Counted from the stretch's first letter, positions 15,340 through 25,224 are shown. The stretch is 64,000 bases of DNA from an uncultured Eubacteriales bacterium (GCA_900314795.1 OMWP01000016.1:1-64000); one strand, 5' to 3'. A program made the numbers and translations. Notes: generated by a model not told the origin, from the sequence alone.

Positions 15340-17229
15340 TCATATCTTTTTCTGCCTGATCTCGCCGCTGCGGTAGCGGTACAGCAGATCCTGCAAGCTC
15401 TCGATATTCTCCTTGATCTTCTCACCGTCGTCGGTGTCGGCTACCATCACGCGGTGGGGTGCCGTCTCGACGATCTCGGAGTCGGAGATGATGTCGTGAT
15501 TCTCCCTGAGCGCTTCCTCCACACTGCGGAACGGATGATGCGCCTTGAGCCTTAGCCCGTGGGAGTTATAGATCAGCGTATAGCCCGCGATGCCGGTGGT
15601 ATCGTGATATTTCTCGCAGAAGCCGCCGTCGATCACCATCAGCTTGCCCTCGGCGCGGATCGGCAGCTCGCCCTCCTTCGTGCGCACGGGGGTGTGACCG
15701 TTGATGATGTGCGACGTATCGGGGTCAAGCCCGAACTCTCTGAGGATCTTCTCACAGGTAAAGACTTCGTGATAGTATTTGTAATAGGGATTCTTTTCTT
15801 CGTGCCACGCGCGTTTGTCGTCGCAAAAGGCACGTTCAAAGGTTTTGATCTTTCTGCCGCAGAGCGGGGAGAGCTCCGCACACCAGAGGTACCACATGAA
15901 GTCGAGTCCCTTGATGTTCTTGCTCTGCCCGAAAAACGCGTGCCGCGCGATCTCCTCCGCCGCGTCAAAGTACGCCTTGCCGCTGAGCTGTTCGCCGAAC
16001 AGGTACACGGTGGCGAATCCGCCGTCATCGGTCATCGGCACACAGCCGTGATACAGCAGATTGCCGTTGCAGCGGACGACCATGCCGCCGTGCTCGTACA
16101 GGAAGGTGACATGCTCTTTCAGCCGCGCACTGCCCTGAAAGGCGGCGGTCAGCTCGTCGATGATCTCCTGCTCACGGTCGGTGAGCGTATACGGAGCCTT
16201 GGGATCGAGCGTGGGGAAGAGGGTGTCGTTCAGTTGGTACCGTTCTCCTTCGCTCAAAAACGTCCCCTGCTCCAAGTCGATGGTGTGCAGGATCAGGCGG
16301 TCGTTCATGTTGTATTCGGCGTTGCGCAGGATGACCTGCCCCTCCAGCTTGAACTGGATGACGGTGATCGCCTTGAGCGCCGCTTCCATCGGGGATAATG
16401 TGGGATAGAGCGTTTGGGCGTTGAGGGTCAATTTACGCAGGCTGATGCCGTAGCCGCTCTCGAGCGTCGCCATCGTGCGGTATTTGATACAGTTGCGCAC
16501 GACGTTCGCGATGCACGCCTGTGAGCCGCATGCCGCGCCCATCCACAGGATATCATGGTTGCCCCATTCGATGTCGACGCAGGGATGCCGCATCAGCAGA
16601 TCGAGGATCTTCTCCGCTGACGAACCGCGGTCAAAGATATCGCCCACGATGTGCAGACGGTCGACCGCCAGCCGTTTGATCAACTGTGCCAGCGAGATGA
16701 CAAAGTCGTCGGCGTCCACGCGGATGACGGTCTCGAGAATGTTGTTGTGGTAGCGCACCTGATTCTTATCTTCATCGGGCTGGGCATGGAGCAGCTCGTC
16801 GATGATGTAGGCATAGTCGGGCGGCATCGCCTTGCGTACCTTGGAGCGCGTGTATTTGGACGACAGGTCGCGCGCGATCTCCAGCATCAGCTCGAGGGTA
16901 GCGCGGTACCATTCGCGGTTGACGTCTTTTTCTTTTTTCAGCAGGCTGAGCTTTTCTTTGGGATAGTAGATCAAGGTGCAGATCTCGTCCTGTTCTTCTG
17001 CACTCAGCCGCCCGCGGAAGATGCGCTCCGTCTTTTCGCGGATCACGCCGGAGCAGTTGTTGAGGATATGGCAGAACGCCTCATACTCGCCGTGGATATC
17101 GCTCATGAAGTGCTCGGTGCCCTTGGGCAGGTTGAGGATGGCGTTCAGGTTGATGATCTCGCGCGTGAGCGAGCGCAGGGTCGGGTATTTCTCGGATAAC
17201 AGCCGCAGGTATTTTTGGTTTGTGTCCAT
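15340..17229 (-). CDS. fbp: Fructose-1,6-bisphosphatase class III
   Basis: A 629-residue cytoplasmic enzyme that removes the 1-phosphate of fructose-1,6-bisphosphate for gluconeogenesis. The sequence shows the Firmicutes class III family throughout: a metallophosphatase core with FMSDIHGEYEAFCHIL (about 41-56), HIVGDIFDRGSSAEKILD and WGNHDILWMGAACGSQACIA, and a C-terminal IINGHTPVRTKEGELPIRA plus MVIDGGFCEKYH. These supply the Asp/His/Asn metal ligands. The start at 17229 follows AAGGGGGGC; an in-frame start 30 bases earlier is less likely. B. subtilis Fbp is of similar size. A single gene under its own promoter at 17409-17437. Confidence 0.96.
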   Translation of the reverse strand: MDTNQKYLRLLSEKYPTLRSLTREIINLNAILNLPKGTEHFMSDIHGEYEAFCHILNNCSGVIREKTERIFRGRLSAEEQDEICTLIYYPKEKLSLLKKEKDVNREWYRATLELMLEIARDLSSKYTRSKVRKAMPPDYAYIIDELLHAQPDEDKNQVRYHNNILETVIRVDADDFVISLAQLIKRLAVDRLHIVGDIFDRGSSAEKILDLLMRHPCVDIEWGNHDILWMGAACGSQACIANVVRNCIKYRTMATLESGYGISLRKLTLNAQTLYPTLSPMEAALKAITVIQFKLEGQVILRNAEYNMNDRLILHTIDLEQGTFLSEGERYQLNDTLFPTLDPKAPYTLTDREQEIIDELTAAFQGSARLKEHVTFLYEHGGMVVRCNGNLLYHGCVPMTDDGGFATVYLFGEQLSGKAYFDAAEEIARHAFFGQSKNIKGLDFMWYLWCAELSPLCGRKIKTFERAFCDDKRAWHEEKNPYYKYYHEVFTCEKILREFGLDPDTSHIINGHTPVRTKEGELPIRAEGKLMVIDGGFCEKYHDTTGIAGYTLIYNSHGLRLKAHHPFRSVEEALRENHDIISDSEIVETAPHRVMVADTDDGEKIKENIESLQDLLYRYRSGEIRQKKI

Positions 17230-17254
17230 CACAATGCCCCCCTTGTGGTCGATC

Positions 17255-17398
17255 GTCATTGCGAAGCCTCAATCCGGGGACCCCGAAAAGCCCTGCTTTT
17301 TGGGGAGAGGACGAACGGTGATACGAGGTCAAGGCATACCTGCCGGATATGCCTGCCGAGTTCAGCCGATGAGGACGACGTGGCAATCTCAACCGATG
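17255..17398. repeat. GTCATTGCGA...GTGGCAATCTCAACC element
   Basis: An element with ends GTCATTGCGAAG and GTGGCAATCTCAACCGATG, lying between the fbp promoter and its start codon, so it should be part of the fbp 5' leader on the reverse strand. Other members lie at 9221, 26665, 31073, 35753, 38306 and 57508. Confidence 0.7.
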
Positions 17399-17408
17399 TG
17401 ATACATAT

Positions 17409-17437
17409 ATTGTACCAGAGCCCACGGGGAATGTAAA
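17409..17437 (-). promoter_or_regulatory. fbp promoter
   Basis: On the reverse strand TTTACA and TACAAT are spaced by 17 bp. The predicted leader of about 170 nt contains the repeat at 17255-17398. Confidence 0.6.
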
Positions 17438-17468
17438 TCAAAAATTATGATTTTTCTCAGAATAATGA

Positions 17469-17497
17469 TAGACAAAAACGCCGCTTTGGTGTATATT
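17469..17497 (+). promoter_or_regulatory. Promoter of YbaK-like gene
   Basis: TAGACA and TATATT spaced by 17 bp, 30 bp upstream of the start codon and divergent from the fbp promoter. Confidence 0.5.
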
Positions 17498-17526
17498 GTA
17501 AAATAGAGAAATTTGTGGAGGAAACG

Positions 17527-18078
17527 ATGGAATTATTTCACGGCTCGCCCGCCGATCTGAGCGGCAGAAATGACAGAGAGATACGGACATACGCCTTTTT
17601 GGATTCACTCGGGGTCGAATTCGACCGCACCGATCATCCCGATACCCCCGCGACCACAATGGAGGTCTGCGCTGAGGTGGACGCGATTTTGGACGTCAAG
17701 ATCTGCAAAAATCTTTTCCTCTGCAACCGCCAAAAGACCAAGTTCTACCTGGTGGTGATGCCGGGTGACAAGCCCTTCAAAACCAAGGAGCTGTCGGGAC
17801 AGATGGGCATCAGCCGCCTGTCCTTCGGCGACGAGAGCAGGATGGAGGAGTTCCTCGACCTGCACCCCGGCAGTGTGTCGGTGCTCGGACTGATGAACGA
17901 CAAGGAGCACCGTGTACAGCTCGTGATCGACGAGGATGTCTTGCAGGAGGAATACTTCGGCTGTCATCCGTGTGAGAACACCAGCTCCATCCGCTTCAAG
18001 ACCGCCGACCTGACGGACAAGATCCTCCCTGCATTAGGGATTGAACCCGTCCTCGTCAAGCTCGTCGGGGCGGAGTAA
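17527..18078 (+). CDS. YbaK/ProX-type aminoacyl-tRNA deacylase
   Basis: A 183-residue soluble protein. The ATG at 17527 is six bases after GGAGG; an earlier GTG at 17515 would overlap that site. It matches the prolyl-tRNA editing family (YbaK/PrdX/ProXp-ala): the conserved Lys in KICKNLFLCN, the segment KTKFYLVVMPGDKPFKTKEL, and the late GSVSVLGLMND and VQLVIDEDVL strands. The family hydrolyses mischarged tRNA such as Ala-tRNA-Pro in trans. Substrate specificity cannot be read from this sequence. Single gene, divergent from fbp. Confidence 0.9.
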   Translation: MELFHGSPADLSGRNDREIRTYAFLDSLGVEFDRTDHPDTPATTMEVCAEVDAILDVKICKNLFLCNRQKTKFYLVVMPGDKPFKTKELSGQMGISRLSFGDESRMEEFLDLHPGSVSVLGLMNDKEHRVQLVIDEDVLQEEYFGCHPCENTSSIRFKTADLTDKILPALGIEPVLVKLVGAE

Positions 18079-18079
18079 G

Positions 18080-18270
18080 GAGCTCCTGCCACCGGTCGTC
18101 GAATACGCGTGTTTAAATGGCGCACCCTACAAAACTTACATCTCCTGAACTGACAAAGTGGTTTTGACCAACGCCCTGCGACGGGAGCACCAAGGCGCTC
18201 CCCTACAAATTTGCTGAAGCGTTTACCGTAGGGGAGGGGCTTGCTCCTCCCGATACGTTACCTTTATATC
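18080..18270. repeat. Palindromic repeats
   Basis: Contains CACCCTACAAAAC, CCAACGCCCTGCGACGGGAG and a complete palindrome GTAGGGGAGGGGCTTGCTCC at 18229-18253, all as in the cluster at 1-480. No gene seen in the gap before 18342. Confidence 0.75.
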
Positions 18271-18341
18271 GCTTAATCATAAGGAGCGAATATACCCTAC
18301 CAATACCCGATCATTACATTGAACATAAAGGATGAAATCCC

Positions 18342-19985
18342 ATGAAATCTACGATTGTCATCGGTCATAAAAATCCCGATACCGACTCGATCTGCTCCGC
18401 GATTTGCTATGCTTATCTCAAGCATAGGCTTACGGGTGAGGAGCATGTGCCCTGCCGCGCGGGTGAGATCAACGGCGAGACCAAATATGTACTCGACAAG
18501 TTCCGCGTGGCGTCGCCGCAGCTGCTCGAATCCATCGAACCGACGGTCGCCGATGTGCCCTTCCGCAGGATCAAGTCCATCGATGCGACCCTGTCGCTCA
18601 AGCGCGCATGGGAGTATATGCGTGACGAGAATATCCAGACCGTGCCGATTTTGACCAAGCGCGGCAAGATCAAAGGCGTTCTCACGCTGGGCGATCAGGC
18701 GCGCTTTTACATGGAGGATCGTGACGCCGCCGCTATTTCTAAAGCAAAAACGCCCTATTCCAATATTGCTGACACCCTGCAGGGTGAGGTCGTTGTGGGC
18801 GATCCCGACGGAAAATTCACCAAGGGCAAGGTCGTTGTCGCCGCGGCAAATCCCGATCTGATGGAGGAAGTTATCGACAAACACGATATGGTCATCCTCG
18901 TCAACCGCAGCGATACCCAGCTTTGCGCGATCGAGATGGGCGCGAGCTGTCTGATCGTCTGTCTGGGCGCGAAGATCTCCAAATCGATCATGCGGATCGC
19001 CGAGGAATCGGGCTGTACTATCATCACCTCGCCGCTCGACACCTACACCGCCGCCAAGCTGATCAACCAGAGCGTTCCCGTCAGCCATCTGATGCGCAAG
19101 AGCGATATCATCACCTTCGGGCTGGATGATTCGGTCGCGGACGTCAAGGCGACCGTGTCGAAGCTCCGCATCCGCTATTTTCCCGTGCTTGACGGCGACG
19201 ACCGCTATGTCGGCATGATCTCTCAGCGCAACCTGCTGGACGTCGACCGCCGCAAGGTGATCCTCGTCGACCATAATGAAAAGGGTCAGGCGGTGGATGG
19301 CATCCGCTCCGCCGAGGTGATCGAGGTGATCGACCACCACCGCATCGACTCCGTCGAGACCAACAGCCCGATCTATTTCCGCAACCAACCGCTGGGCTGT
19401 ACCGCGACCATCATCACGATGATGTACCGTGAGAACAGGATCGAGATCGAGCCCACCATCGCGGGACTGCTCTGCTCCGCGATCCTGTCGGACACCCTGA
19501 TGTTCCGCTCTCCGACCTGTACGCCCGTGGATGAGAATATCGCCCGTGAATTAGCTGAGATCGCGGGCATCGATATCGAGGAGCACGCGATGGCGATGTT
19601 CAACGCCGGCTCCAAGCTCGGCAAAAAAACGCCTGACGAGATCTTCCACATCGACTGCAAGGCGTTCAAGGTCGACCAGACCAAGATCACCGTGTCGCAG
19701 GTCACCAGCGTGAGCCGCCGTGAGCTTGAGCGCGTCAAGGAAAAGATGCTGCCCTATATGGAGAGCCTCTTGCCCAATTCGGGCGCGGATATGCTGTTCC
19801 TCATGCTGACCAACATCATCGACCGCTCGACTGAACTGCTCTTTGTCGGTCAGGGCGCGAAAGGTACGGTAGAATCGGCGTTCGTGAAGGAGACTGCCGA
19901 CAACAGCGTCATCCTCGAGGGCGTCGTCAGCCGCAAGAAGCAGGTGCTCGCACCCCTGATGACCGCGCTCGAAAACGCGAATTGA
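18342..19985 (+). CDS. ppaC: Mn-dependent inorganic pyrophosphatase with CBS and DRTGG domains
   Basis: A 547-residue cytosolic family II pyrophosphatase that splits pyrophosphate to phosphate. The DHH catalytic core is split by a regulatory insert. The N-terminus has VIGHKNPDTDS (His8, Asp12, Asp14 metal ligands). Two CBS halves (about 75-125 and 245-300) flank a DRTGG domain (about 130-235); these bind adenine nucleotides, with AMP/ADP inhibiting and ATP or diadenosine polyphosphates activating in characterised relatives. The core resumes with VIDHHRIDS (about 328) and LLCSAILSDTLMF, and the DHHA2 segment ends the protein. Length matches CBS-containing clostridial enzymes. It precedes ddh but that gene has its own promoter. 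Confidence 0.95.
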   Translation: MKSTIVIGHKNPDTDSICSAICYAYLKHRLTGEEHVPCRAGEINGETKYVLDKFRVASPQLLESIEPTVADVPFRRIKSIDATLSLKRAWEYMRDENIQTVPILTKRGKIKGVLTLGDQARFYMEDRDAAAISKAKTPYSNIADTLQGEVVVGDPDGKFTKGKVVVAAANPDLMEEVIDKHDMVILVNRSDTQLCAIEMGASCLIVCLGAKISKSIMRIAEESGCTIITSPLDTYTAAKLINQSVPVSHLMRKSDIITFGLDDSVADVKATVSKLRIRYFPVLDGDDRYVGMISQRNLLDVDRRKVILVDHNEKGQAVDGIRSAEVIEVIDHHRIDSVETNSPIYFRNQPLGCTATIITMMYRENRIEIEPTIAGLLCSAILSDTLMFRSPTCTPVDENIARELAEIAGIDIEEHAMAMFNAGSKLGKKTPDEIFHIDCKAFKVDQTKITVSQVTSVSRRELERVKEKMLPYMESLLPNSGADMLFLMLTNIIDRSTELLFVGQGAKGTVESAFVKETADNSVILEGVVSRKKQVLAPLMTALENAN

Positions 19986-19998
19986 GCATATGCGGATA

Positions 19999-20027
19999 TT
20001 GACATCATCGCTTTGAAGTGCTAAAAT
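19999..20027 (+). promoter_or_regulatory. ddh promoter
   Basis: TTGACA and TAAAAT spaced by exactly 17 bp, in the gap between ppaC and ddh. The leader of about 105 nt shows no riboswitch that I can recognise. Confidence 0.7.
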
Positions 20028-20137
20028 AGTAAAATAATTTAAATATTGCCTTTGCAGGAGATTGTTCCTTTTGCAATCACAACCGACAGCAACGTCTTTT
20101 CAGGCGTTTCAATATTTTGGAATTTGGAGGTATATGT

Positions 20138-21118
20138 ATGAGTATCAAAATCGGAATCCTGGGTTACGGCAACCTGGGCAGAGGCGTAGAAGCCGCTGTT
20201 AAAATGAATGACGACACGGAGTTGGTGGCGGTCTATACCCGCCGTGCTCCCGAGAGCCTGACCATCAACACCCCCGGCGTGCCTGTCCGTTCCATTGCGG
20301 ATCTGGAAAAGGGTGACGAGCCCATCGACGTTCTGGTGATCTGCGGCGGTTCCGCGACAGATCTGCCCGAGATGACGCCCAAGTTCGCGGCGCTCTACAA
20401 CGTGATCGACAGCTTCGACACCCATGCGCGTATCCCCGAGCATTTCGCAAACGTCGACGCTGCCGCCAAATCTGCCGGCAGGATCGGCATTATCTCTGCC
20501 GGTTGGGATCCGGGCATGTTCTCGCTCAACCGCGTTTATGCGGACGCGATCCTGCCCTGCGGCAAGGCGTATACCTTCTGGGGCAAGGGCGTCAGCCAGG
20601 GTCACTCCGACGCGGTGCGCCGCATCGAGGGCGTCAAGGACGCGCGCCAGTACACCATCCCGGTCGAGCAGGCGCTTGACGCTGTCCGCAGCGGCTCCAA
20701 TCCCGAGCTGACCACCCGCCAGAAGCACACCCGTGAGTGCTTTGTCGTTGCCGAGGACGGCGCTGACAAGGCGGCGATCGAGAACGCGATCAAGACCATG
20801 CCCAACTACTTTGACGAGTATGACACCACCGTACACTTCATCACCGAAGAGGAGATGAAGCGCGACCACAGCGGTCTGCCCCACGGCGGCGCGGTGATCC
20901 ACAGCGGCACCACCTCCGAGGGCACCAAGCACGTCATCGAGTACAGCCTCAAGCTCGATTCCAACCCCGAATTCACCGGCTCCGTTCTGCTCGCTTGCGC
21001 GAGAGCGGCTTATCGCATGAACGGTGAGGGCATGACCGGCGCCAAGACGGTGTTCGATATCGCGCCCGCGTACCTCTCCGCCCACAGCGGCGAGGAGCTC
21101 CGCGCCCACTTCCTGTAA
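20138..21118 (+). CDS. ddh: meso-diaminopimelate dehydrogenase
   Basis: A 326-residue NADPH-dependent enzyme making meso-DAP from tetrahydrodipicolinate and ammonia in one step, for peptidoglycan and lysine. The start at 20138 follows TTGGAGG. The Rossmann start IGILGYGNLGRGVEAAV (4-20) includes the NADP-binding glycine motif; TRRAPESL fits a phosphate-binding NADP loop. The segments SFDTHARIP, ISAGWDPGMFSLNRVY, FWGKGVSQGHSDAVRRIEGV and RECFVVAEDG are hallmarks of the family. Length equals Corynebacterium and Clostridium Ddh (about 320-328). Single gene with promoter and terminator. It implies meso-DAP in the wall, useful context for the wall clusters in this window. Confidence 0.97.
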   Translation: MSIKIGILGYGNLGRGVEAAVKMNDDTELVAVYTRRAPESLTINTPGVPVRSIADLEKGDEPIDVLVICGGSATDLPEMTPKFAALYNVIDSFDTHARIPEHFANVDAAAKSAGRIGIISAGWDPGMFSLNRVYADAILPCGKAYTFWGKGVSQGHSDAVRRIEGVKDARQYTIPVEQALDAVRSGSNPELTTRQKHTRECFVVAEDGADKAAIENAIKTMPNYFDEYDTTVHFITEEEMKRDHSGLPHGGAVIHSGTTSEGTKHVIEYSLKLDSNPEFTGSVLLACARAAYRMNGEGMTGAKTVFDIAPAYLSAHSGEELRAHFL

Positions 21119-21173
21119 TACCAATTGTCATCGTGAGCCTCTTTCGCGAGGCGTGACAATCAAGTATTAACGG

Positions 21174-21203
21174 ACACGCATCGTTCTCGGTGCGTGTTTT
21201 TTT
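21174..21203 (+). terminator. ddh terminator
   Basis: ACACGCA and TGCGTGT stem followed by eight T residues. Confidence 0.88.
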
Positions 21204-21594
21204 GTTGATCGCAAAGGAGCTGCCGCTAAAAATTTCCGTTTTATGACAGCCTCTTTCATTATCAAATGATCGATCATTCGATATCTACAGTCACCCTATA
21301 GAAAAGCATCGCATATTCTATGTATAATTATCCGCAAAAGAATGACGAGCCGCCGATCATACCATATAAATACAAATGTTTAGAACAATTTGAATAATCA
21401 GCCAATTGTCATAAAAGCATTCTTTGTCAATTGTGATAAAATATAAAAGGTTACAAAATTTTAAGCGCAATTTTCGAAATCAGAAAAATAGGTCAAATGG
21501 ATTTGTATATAATGTAAAGGAAAATAATCAGAATAGCTTTTTATGTTGTTTTGAGTATTTATCAAATCATTTTGAAAGAAAGGAGATACGATTA
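21204..21594 (+). other. AT-rich leader of surface-protein gene
   Basis: About 390 bases without a plausible gene. The last 200 bases are strongly AT rich and contain CAATTGTCATAAAAGCATTC and CAATTGTGATAAAATATAAA, imperfect direct copies about 31 bp apart that could hold a promoter or regulator sites. No clear -35/-10 pair was chosen. AAAGGAGATA precedes the start at 21595. Confidence 0.5.
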
Positions 21595-24500
21595 ATGACA
21601 AAAAAGCAAAACCGTTCGTTCGGTTTTGGCAAGCGTACGCTATCTGTTGTTTTGGCGGCACTGTTGATTTTGTCTACCTTTGCGGTCGTGATCACGACGA
21701 CCTCGCTTTCGGCTGACGCCGCGATCAGCTACTGGTTTGTATCCGGTTCGATGAACAGCTGGACGACCACTGCTACCTCGGCGAATAAGATCAACAGCGG
21801 TACCGGCGGCTCGGTCACGATCCCTGTCAATGCCAGCGGCATCAACTTCAAGATGGTCGCCGAAGAAGGCGGCGCGAAGTGGTGCGGCGTCAGCGGCAGC
21901 GGTGATGTTACCATCCCTAACAACACCAAGACAGAGCTGGTGTGGAACGGCGGAGCAAATATGCATCTGAACCTGCCCGCTAATACCACAAGCGTTACCT
22001 TTACTCTTACCGTTGAAAACGGCAAGAACTACGTAACGGCTACGCCTAACACCAGCGGTGGCGAAGGCGGCGGTGATACGAGCAAAATGACGTATACCGC
22101 ACCCGTCAACACCAGCAACAGCGCGAACACCGCGCCGAACCTGTTCTGGGCAAACGCGACCTACTTCGACTATCTGTCGGATGAAGAGCTGGCGAACACC
22201 CAGTGGCTCAAACCGGTTCAAGCCGGTACCAAGAATTTCGGCGGTGCGATCGACGAGTGGTATCCGTTCTACGCGTTCAACCGTGAGGTCGTCAAGGCAC
22301 AGGCGGATGCTCATTCCGACTGGTCTCAGCCGCTGTACTTCGGTAACTTTACCGATACCAACGATGCGTACAAGGAATCGTCCCATCATCAGGGCGGTAC
22401 CGACAGCTATGGCTACCGTGAAGCGACCAATTCCTATAATGTCACCCGTTTTTCGCATATCGCGAACAACTCGGACAAGTCATGGAACAACAGCATTCCG
22501 CATGTCCATGACATGTACACGAGCTATCAGGGATTGGTGAACAATTCGCTTGACAGCAATGGTAACCTCTTGCTTCCGAACGGACAACAGGCTCCGTACT
22601 TCAACGCGTCCGAAAGCGGTCCGTTGAGCGGCCACGCCAAGGTCGTCAACAGTTCCTTCCCCTTTAAGGTAACTGACGTCCCCGGCAAAGACTACAAAAA
22701 GTATACCTTTAACTCCAAGAACGCGACCGACAACGTCTATTTCACATGGGCGAGTGACGGTTCCGCGACTTATCCCACCGGCGTCAACTACGGCGCAGGC
22801 ACTACCTACGGTGTACAGGACGGTCTGAGCCGATTCATGTATAACACAGCCTCCGGCTACGGTATCTTCCCCTTCAACAACGCATCCAACAACTATAAGG
22901 GTACAAAGACCAATGCCAATGAGAACCTGAACTACGGCTTCGGTATCAAAACGCAGATGAAGTTCCGTGTTCCGGCTCCCGATGAGTCTGCCGGCGTCAA
23001 CACCGCCTCAGATCCGGTCTACTTCGACTTTACCGGTGACGATGATCTTTGGATGTACATCACCGATGAGTCGGGCAACTCACAGCTCGTCCTCGACATG
23101 GGTGGTGACCACAAGGAGAGCCACGGCCGTGTGGACTTTAACTCCCTTAAGGCAACGGTAGACAAGACCGGTACCTCCGGTGCTTCCGCTGTCAAGGATT
23201 TCACCTTCGATTACTCCCAGACCTACACCATGACGGTATTCTACATGGAGCGCGGTCTGATCGAGAGTAACTGTAAGATGGAATTCACCATGACGCCTCT
23301 GGGCAACAACTTCATCGTTACCGAGGAGATCAACACCGCGGACGTCAACGAAGGACTCAAGGAAGTTGTTTCCGCGATTTCCGAATTCGGCTTCAAGTCC
23401 TTTGATGGCAAAACGGCTGTCACCGATGATCTCTACGGTGATTTCACCTTGGGTCACGGCGGCAGAATGGATATCCCGCACTCGATTCTGGGCATCAATT
23501 CTCAGCCGAACGTCAAGCAGTATACGCCTCCGGCAATGAAGAAGAGCTATCTGTCCTATTCGACCTCTTGGACTTATTGGGACAATGTCTCGAATAATAC
23601 GAGAACACTGCTCGACAGTGACACGACGAGTGAATCGGCCACGCATACGATGATCAACACCTCCGGCAATGAGTATGACTATGCTGAGTTACAGGTCGAC
23701 TATGTCAATACCCCGAACCTCGGTACCTTCTCGGTAATGAAGGAGATGGCGCCGGGCGCGACCGCTCCCCCGGGCATGACCTTCCCTGCAAAGATCTATC
23801 TGCAGTTCGAGGAAGGCGGTTCTTTTACACCATATACATTAGTAGACGATAACGGCAATACCTGCACCGACGGTATAGTCAACCTCGTACCCGGTGAGAG
23901 AGTCGACTTCAGCGGTATCCCGATCGGTACACACGTCTATGTTGTGGAGGACGAGGACAGCGTCCCGAACTACACCGCTGCCTACAGCCACGACCGCATT
24001 AATCCTTACGTTGTCAGCGACGTCCCGGGCGGTATCACCGTGACCAATACGCCGAATGACTCGAAGCCCACTTCGGCAACGATCTCCGGTACCAAGAAGT
24101 TTGACGACACCAACTACACCGGTAGGCTGTTCAAGTTTGTGCTCGAGGGTGTTCCGCGCTTCTCCGGTGATTCGTCTGATATCAAAGCTACCACGGATTA
24201 TGTTGAAACCGCAGTTATCACGAACGGCGTCATCAATTTCGGCACTTTCCACTACACTGAGCCCGGTACCTATCGTTACCATGTTTATGAGGATATGAGT
24301 TATCTTGAGGACGTTGCCAACGATAACAGCGCGACCTACGATACCGATATCTTCAATGAACAGCCCGATTATCTGGTATCCGTCACCGTAAGAGATGAGA
24401 ACTTCCAGCTGGTTGCTGACGCTCCCGTCTATTACGATTACTCCCGCTATGAAGCTGACGGCACGACGCCTCACACGATGTCCTCCGCCGACTTCAGCGC

Positions 24501-25137
24501 GAGCAAGATCAACCCGCTCGGTATGATCTTCTACAACGAGGCGAAGAAGGGCTCGATCACGATCAACAAGACCAACCAGAGCAATCAGAAGGTCAACAAT
24601 GTTATCTTTGAGATCTATCCGGTCAGCGATGAGTTTATCGAAGAACTCAACGCGACGTCCGGTGAAGAAGCAAAGTATGAAAAGGTTCTGGCGCTCGGCG
24701 CGTCTCCGTACGGTACGGGCACAGGTCCCGACTACGGATTTGCTGACGGTGTAGCGGAGATCGAGAATCTGCCGATCTACAAGAACGGCTATCAGGTCTC
24801 TTCCGCCCCCGAGTATCAGCAGTACGTCATGATCGAGAGCGGCGTATCCGAGGCGAATGTCCCCGGACAGCCGAATGCAAGATACAGTCTCAACAAGACC
24901 GTACACGTCTTCTCGTTCCCGATGGAGGATCAGAGAACCCATGAGATGAAGTATCACCTCACCTACGATTATGTCAACGGTGTTCTGAAAGCTCCGAACA
25001 CTGCCGGCCCCGGTATGACCTTGTTCAAGATCATCGGTAGTCTGGTCGCCGTGCTGGGCGTTCTGTCCCTGGGCGGTTATGTGATCTATACCAAGAGATC
25101 GACAAAGCGTAAAACGGCGAAGCACGCCGCAAAATAA
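21595..25137 (+). CDS. Giant surface protein with fibro-slime and pilin domains
   Basis: A 1180-residue exported adhesin or pilus-tip candidate. The start at 21595 has AGGAGA; upstream in-frame codons lack one. Signal peptide about 15-42. Residues about 43-145 are a small beta domain (ISYWFVSGSMNSW) resembling carbohydrate-binding or pullulanase-type repeats. A fibro-slime/PA14-like domain (about 430-570) shows FDFTGDDDLWMYI and LVLDMGGDHKESHG with YTMTVFYMERG. Pilin-like Cna-B/FctA domains follow (about 690-1000), then a SpaA-like module (about 1005-1125, GSITINKTNQSNQKV). The C-terminus has APNTAG at about 1133, a membrane helix and a basic tail: a sorting signal of non-LPXTG type. It is first in a pilus cluster with a backbone pilin and sortases. 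Confidence 0.87.
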   Translation: MTKKQNRSFGFGKRTLSVVLAALLILSTFAVVITTTSLSADAAISYWFVSGSMNSWTTTATSANKINSGTGGSVTIPVNASGINFKMVAEEGGAKWCGVSGSGDVTIPNNTKTELVWNGGANMHLNLPANTTSVTFTLTVENGKNYVTATPNTSGGEGGGDTSKMTYTAPVNTSNSANTAPNLFWANATYFDYLSDEELANTQWLKPVQAGTKNFGGAIDEWYPFYAFNREVVKAQADAHSDWSQPLYFGNFTDTNDAYKESSHHQGGTDSYGYREATNSYNVTRFSHIANNSDKSWNNSIPHVHDMYTSYQGLVNNSLDSNGNLLLPNGQQAPYFNASESGPLSGHAKVVNSSFPFKVTDVPGKDYKKYTFNSKNATDNVYFTWASDGSATYPTGVNYGAGTTYGVQDGLSRFMYNTASGYGIFPFNNASNNYKGTKTNANENLNYGFGIKTQMKFRVPAPDESAGVNTASDPVYFDFTGDDDLWMYITDESGNSQLVLDMGGDHKESHGRVDFNSLKATVDKTGTSGASAVKDFTFDYSQTYTMTVFYMERGLIESNCKMEFTMTPLGNNFIVTEEINTADVNEGLKEVVSAISEFGFKSFDGKTAVTDDLYGDFTLGHGGRMDIPHSILGINSQPNVKQYTPPAMKKSYLSYSTSWTYWDNVSNNTRTLLDSDTTSESATHTMINTSGNEYDYAELQVDYVNTPNLGTFSVMKEMAPGATAPPGMTFPAKIYLQFEEGGSFTPYTLVDDNGNTCTDGIVNLVPGERVDFSGIPIGTHVYVVEDEDSVPNYTAAYSHDRINPYVVSDVPGGITVTNTPNDSKPTSATISGTKKFDDTNYTGRLFKFVLEGVPRFSGDSSDIKATTDYVETAVITNGVINFGTFHYTEPGTYRYHVYEDMSYLEDVANDNSATYDTDIFNEQPDYLVSVTVRDENFQLVADAPVYYDYSRYEADGTTPHTMSSADFSASKINPLGMIFYNEAKKGSITINKTNQSNQKVNNVIFEIYPVSDEFIEELNATSGEEAKYEKVLALGASPYGTGTGPDYGFADGVAEIENLPIYKNGYQVSSAPEYQQYVMIESGVSEANVPGQPNARYSLNKTVHVFSFPMEDQRTHEMKYHLTYDYVNGVLKAPNTAGPGMTLFKIIGSLVAVLGVLSLGGYVIYTKRSTKRKTAKHAAK

Positions 25138-25146
25138 TCAATGATC

Positions 25147-25177
25147 ACGGCGCTTTGCTTTAGCGCTTGAGCGCCGT
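25147..25177 (+). terminator. Hairpin between the two pilus genes
   Basis: ACGGCGCT and AGCGCCGT form a stem around an internal AAGCGCT-containing loop. There is no T-run, so it may be a partial attenuator or mRNA-stabilising structure that sets the ratio of tip to backbone protein. Confidence 0.45.
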
Positions 25178-25224
25178 ATAAGAGATATTGTTAAACTATT
25201 TTCATGAAAAGGAGATTTAAAAAC

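Noticed and set aside
20028..20137. Lysine riboswitch before ddh
   Set aside because: The leader is too short and lacks the conserved lysine aptamer blocks.
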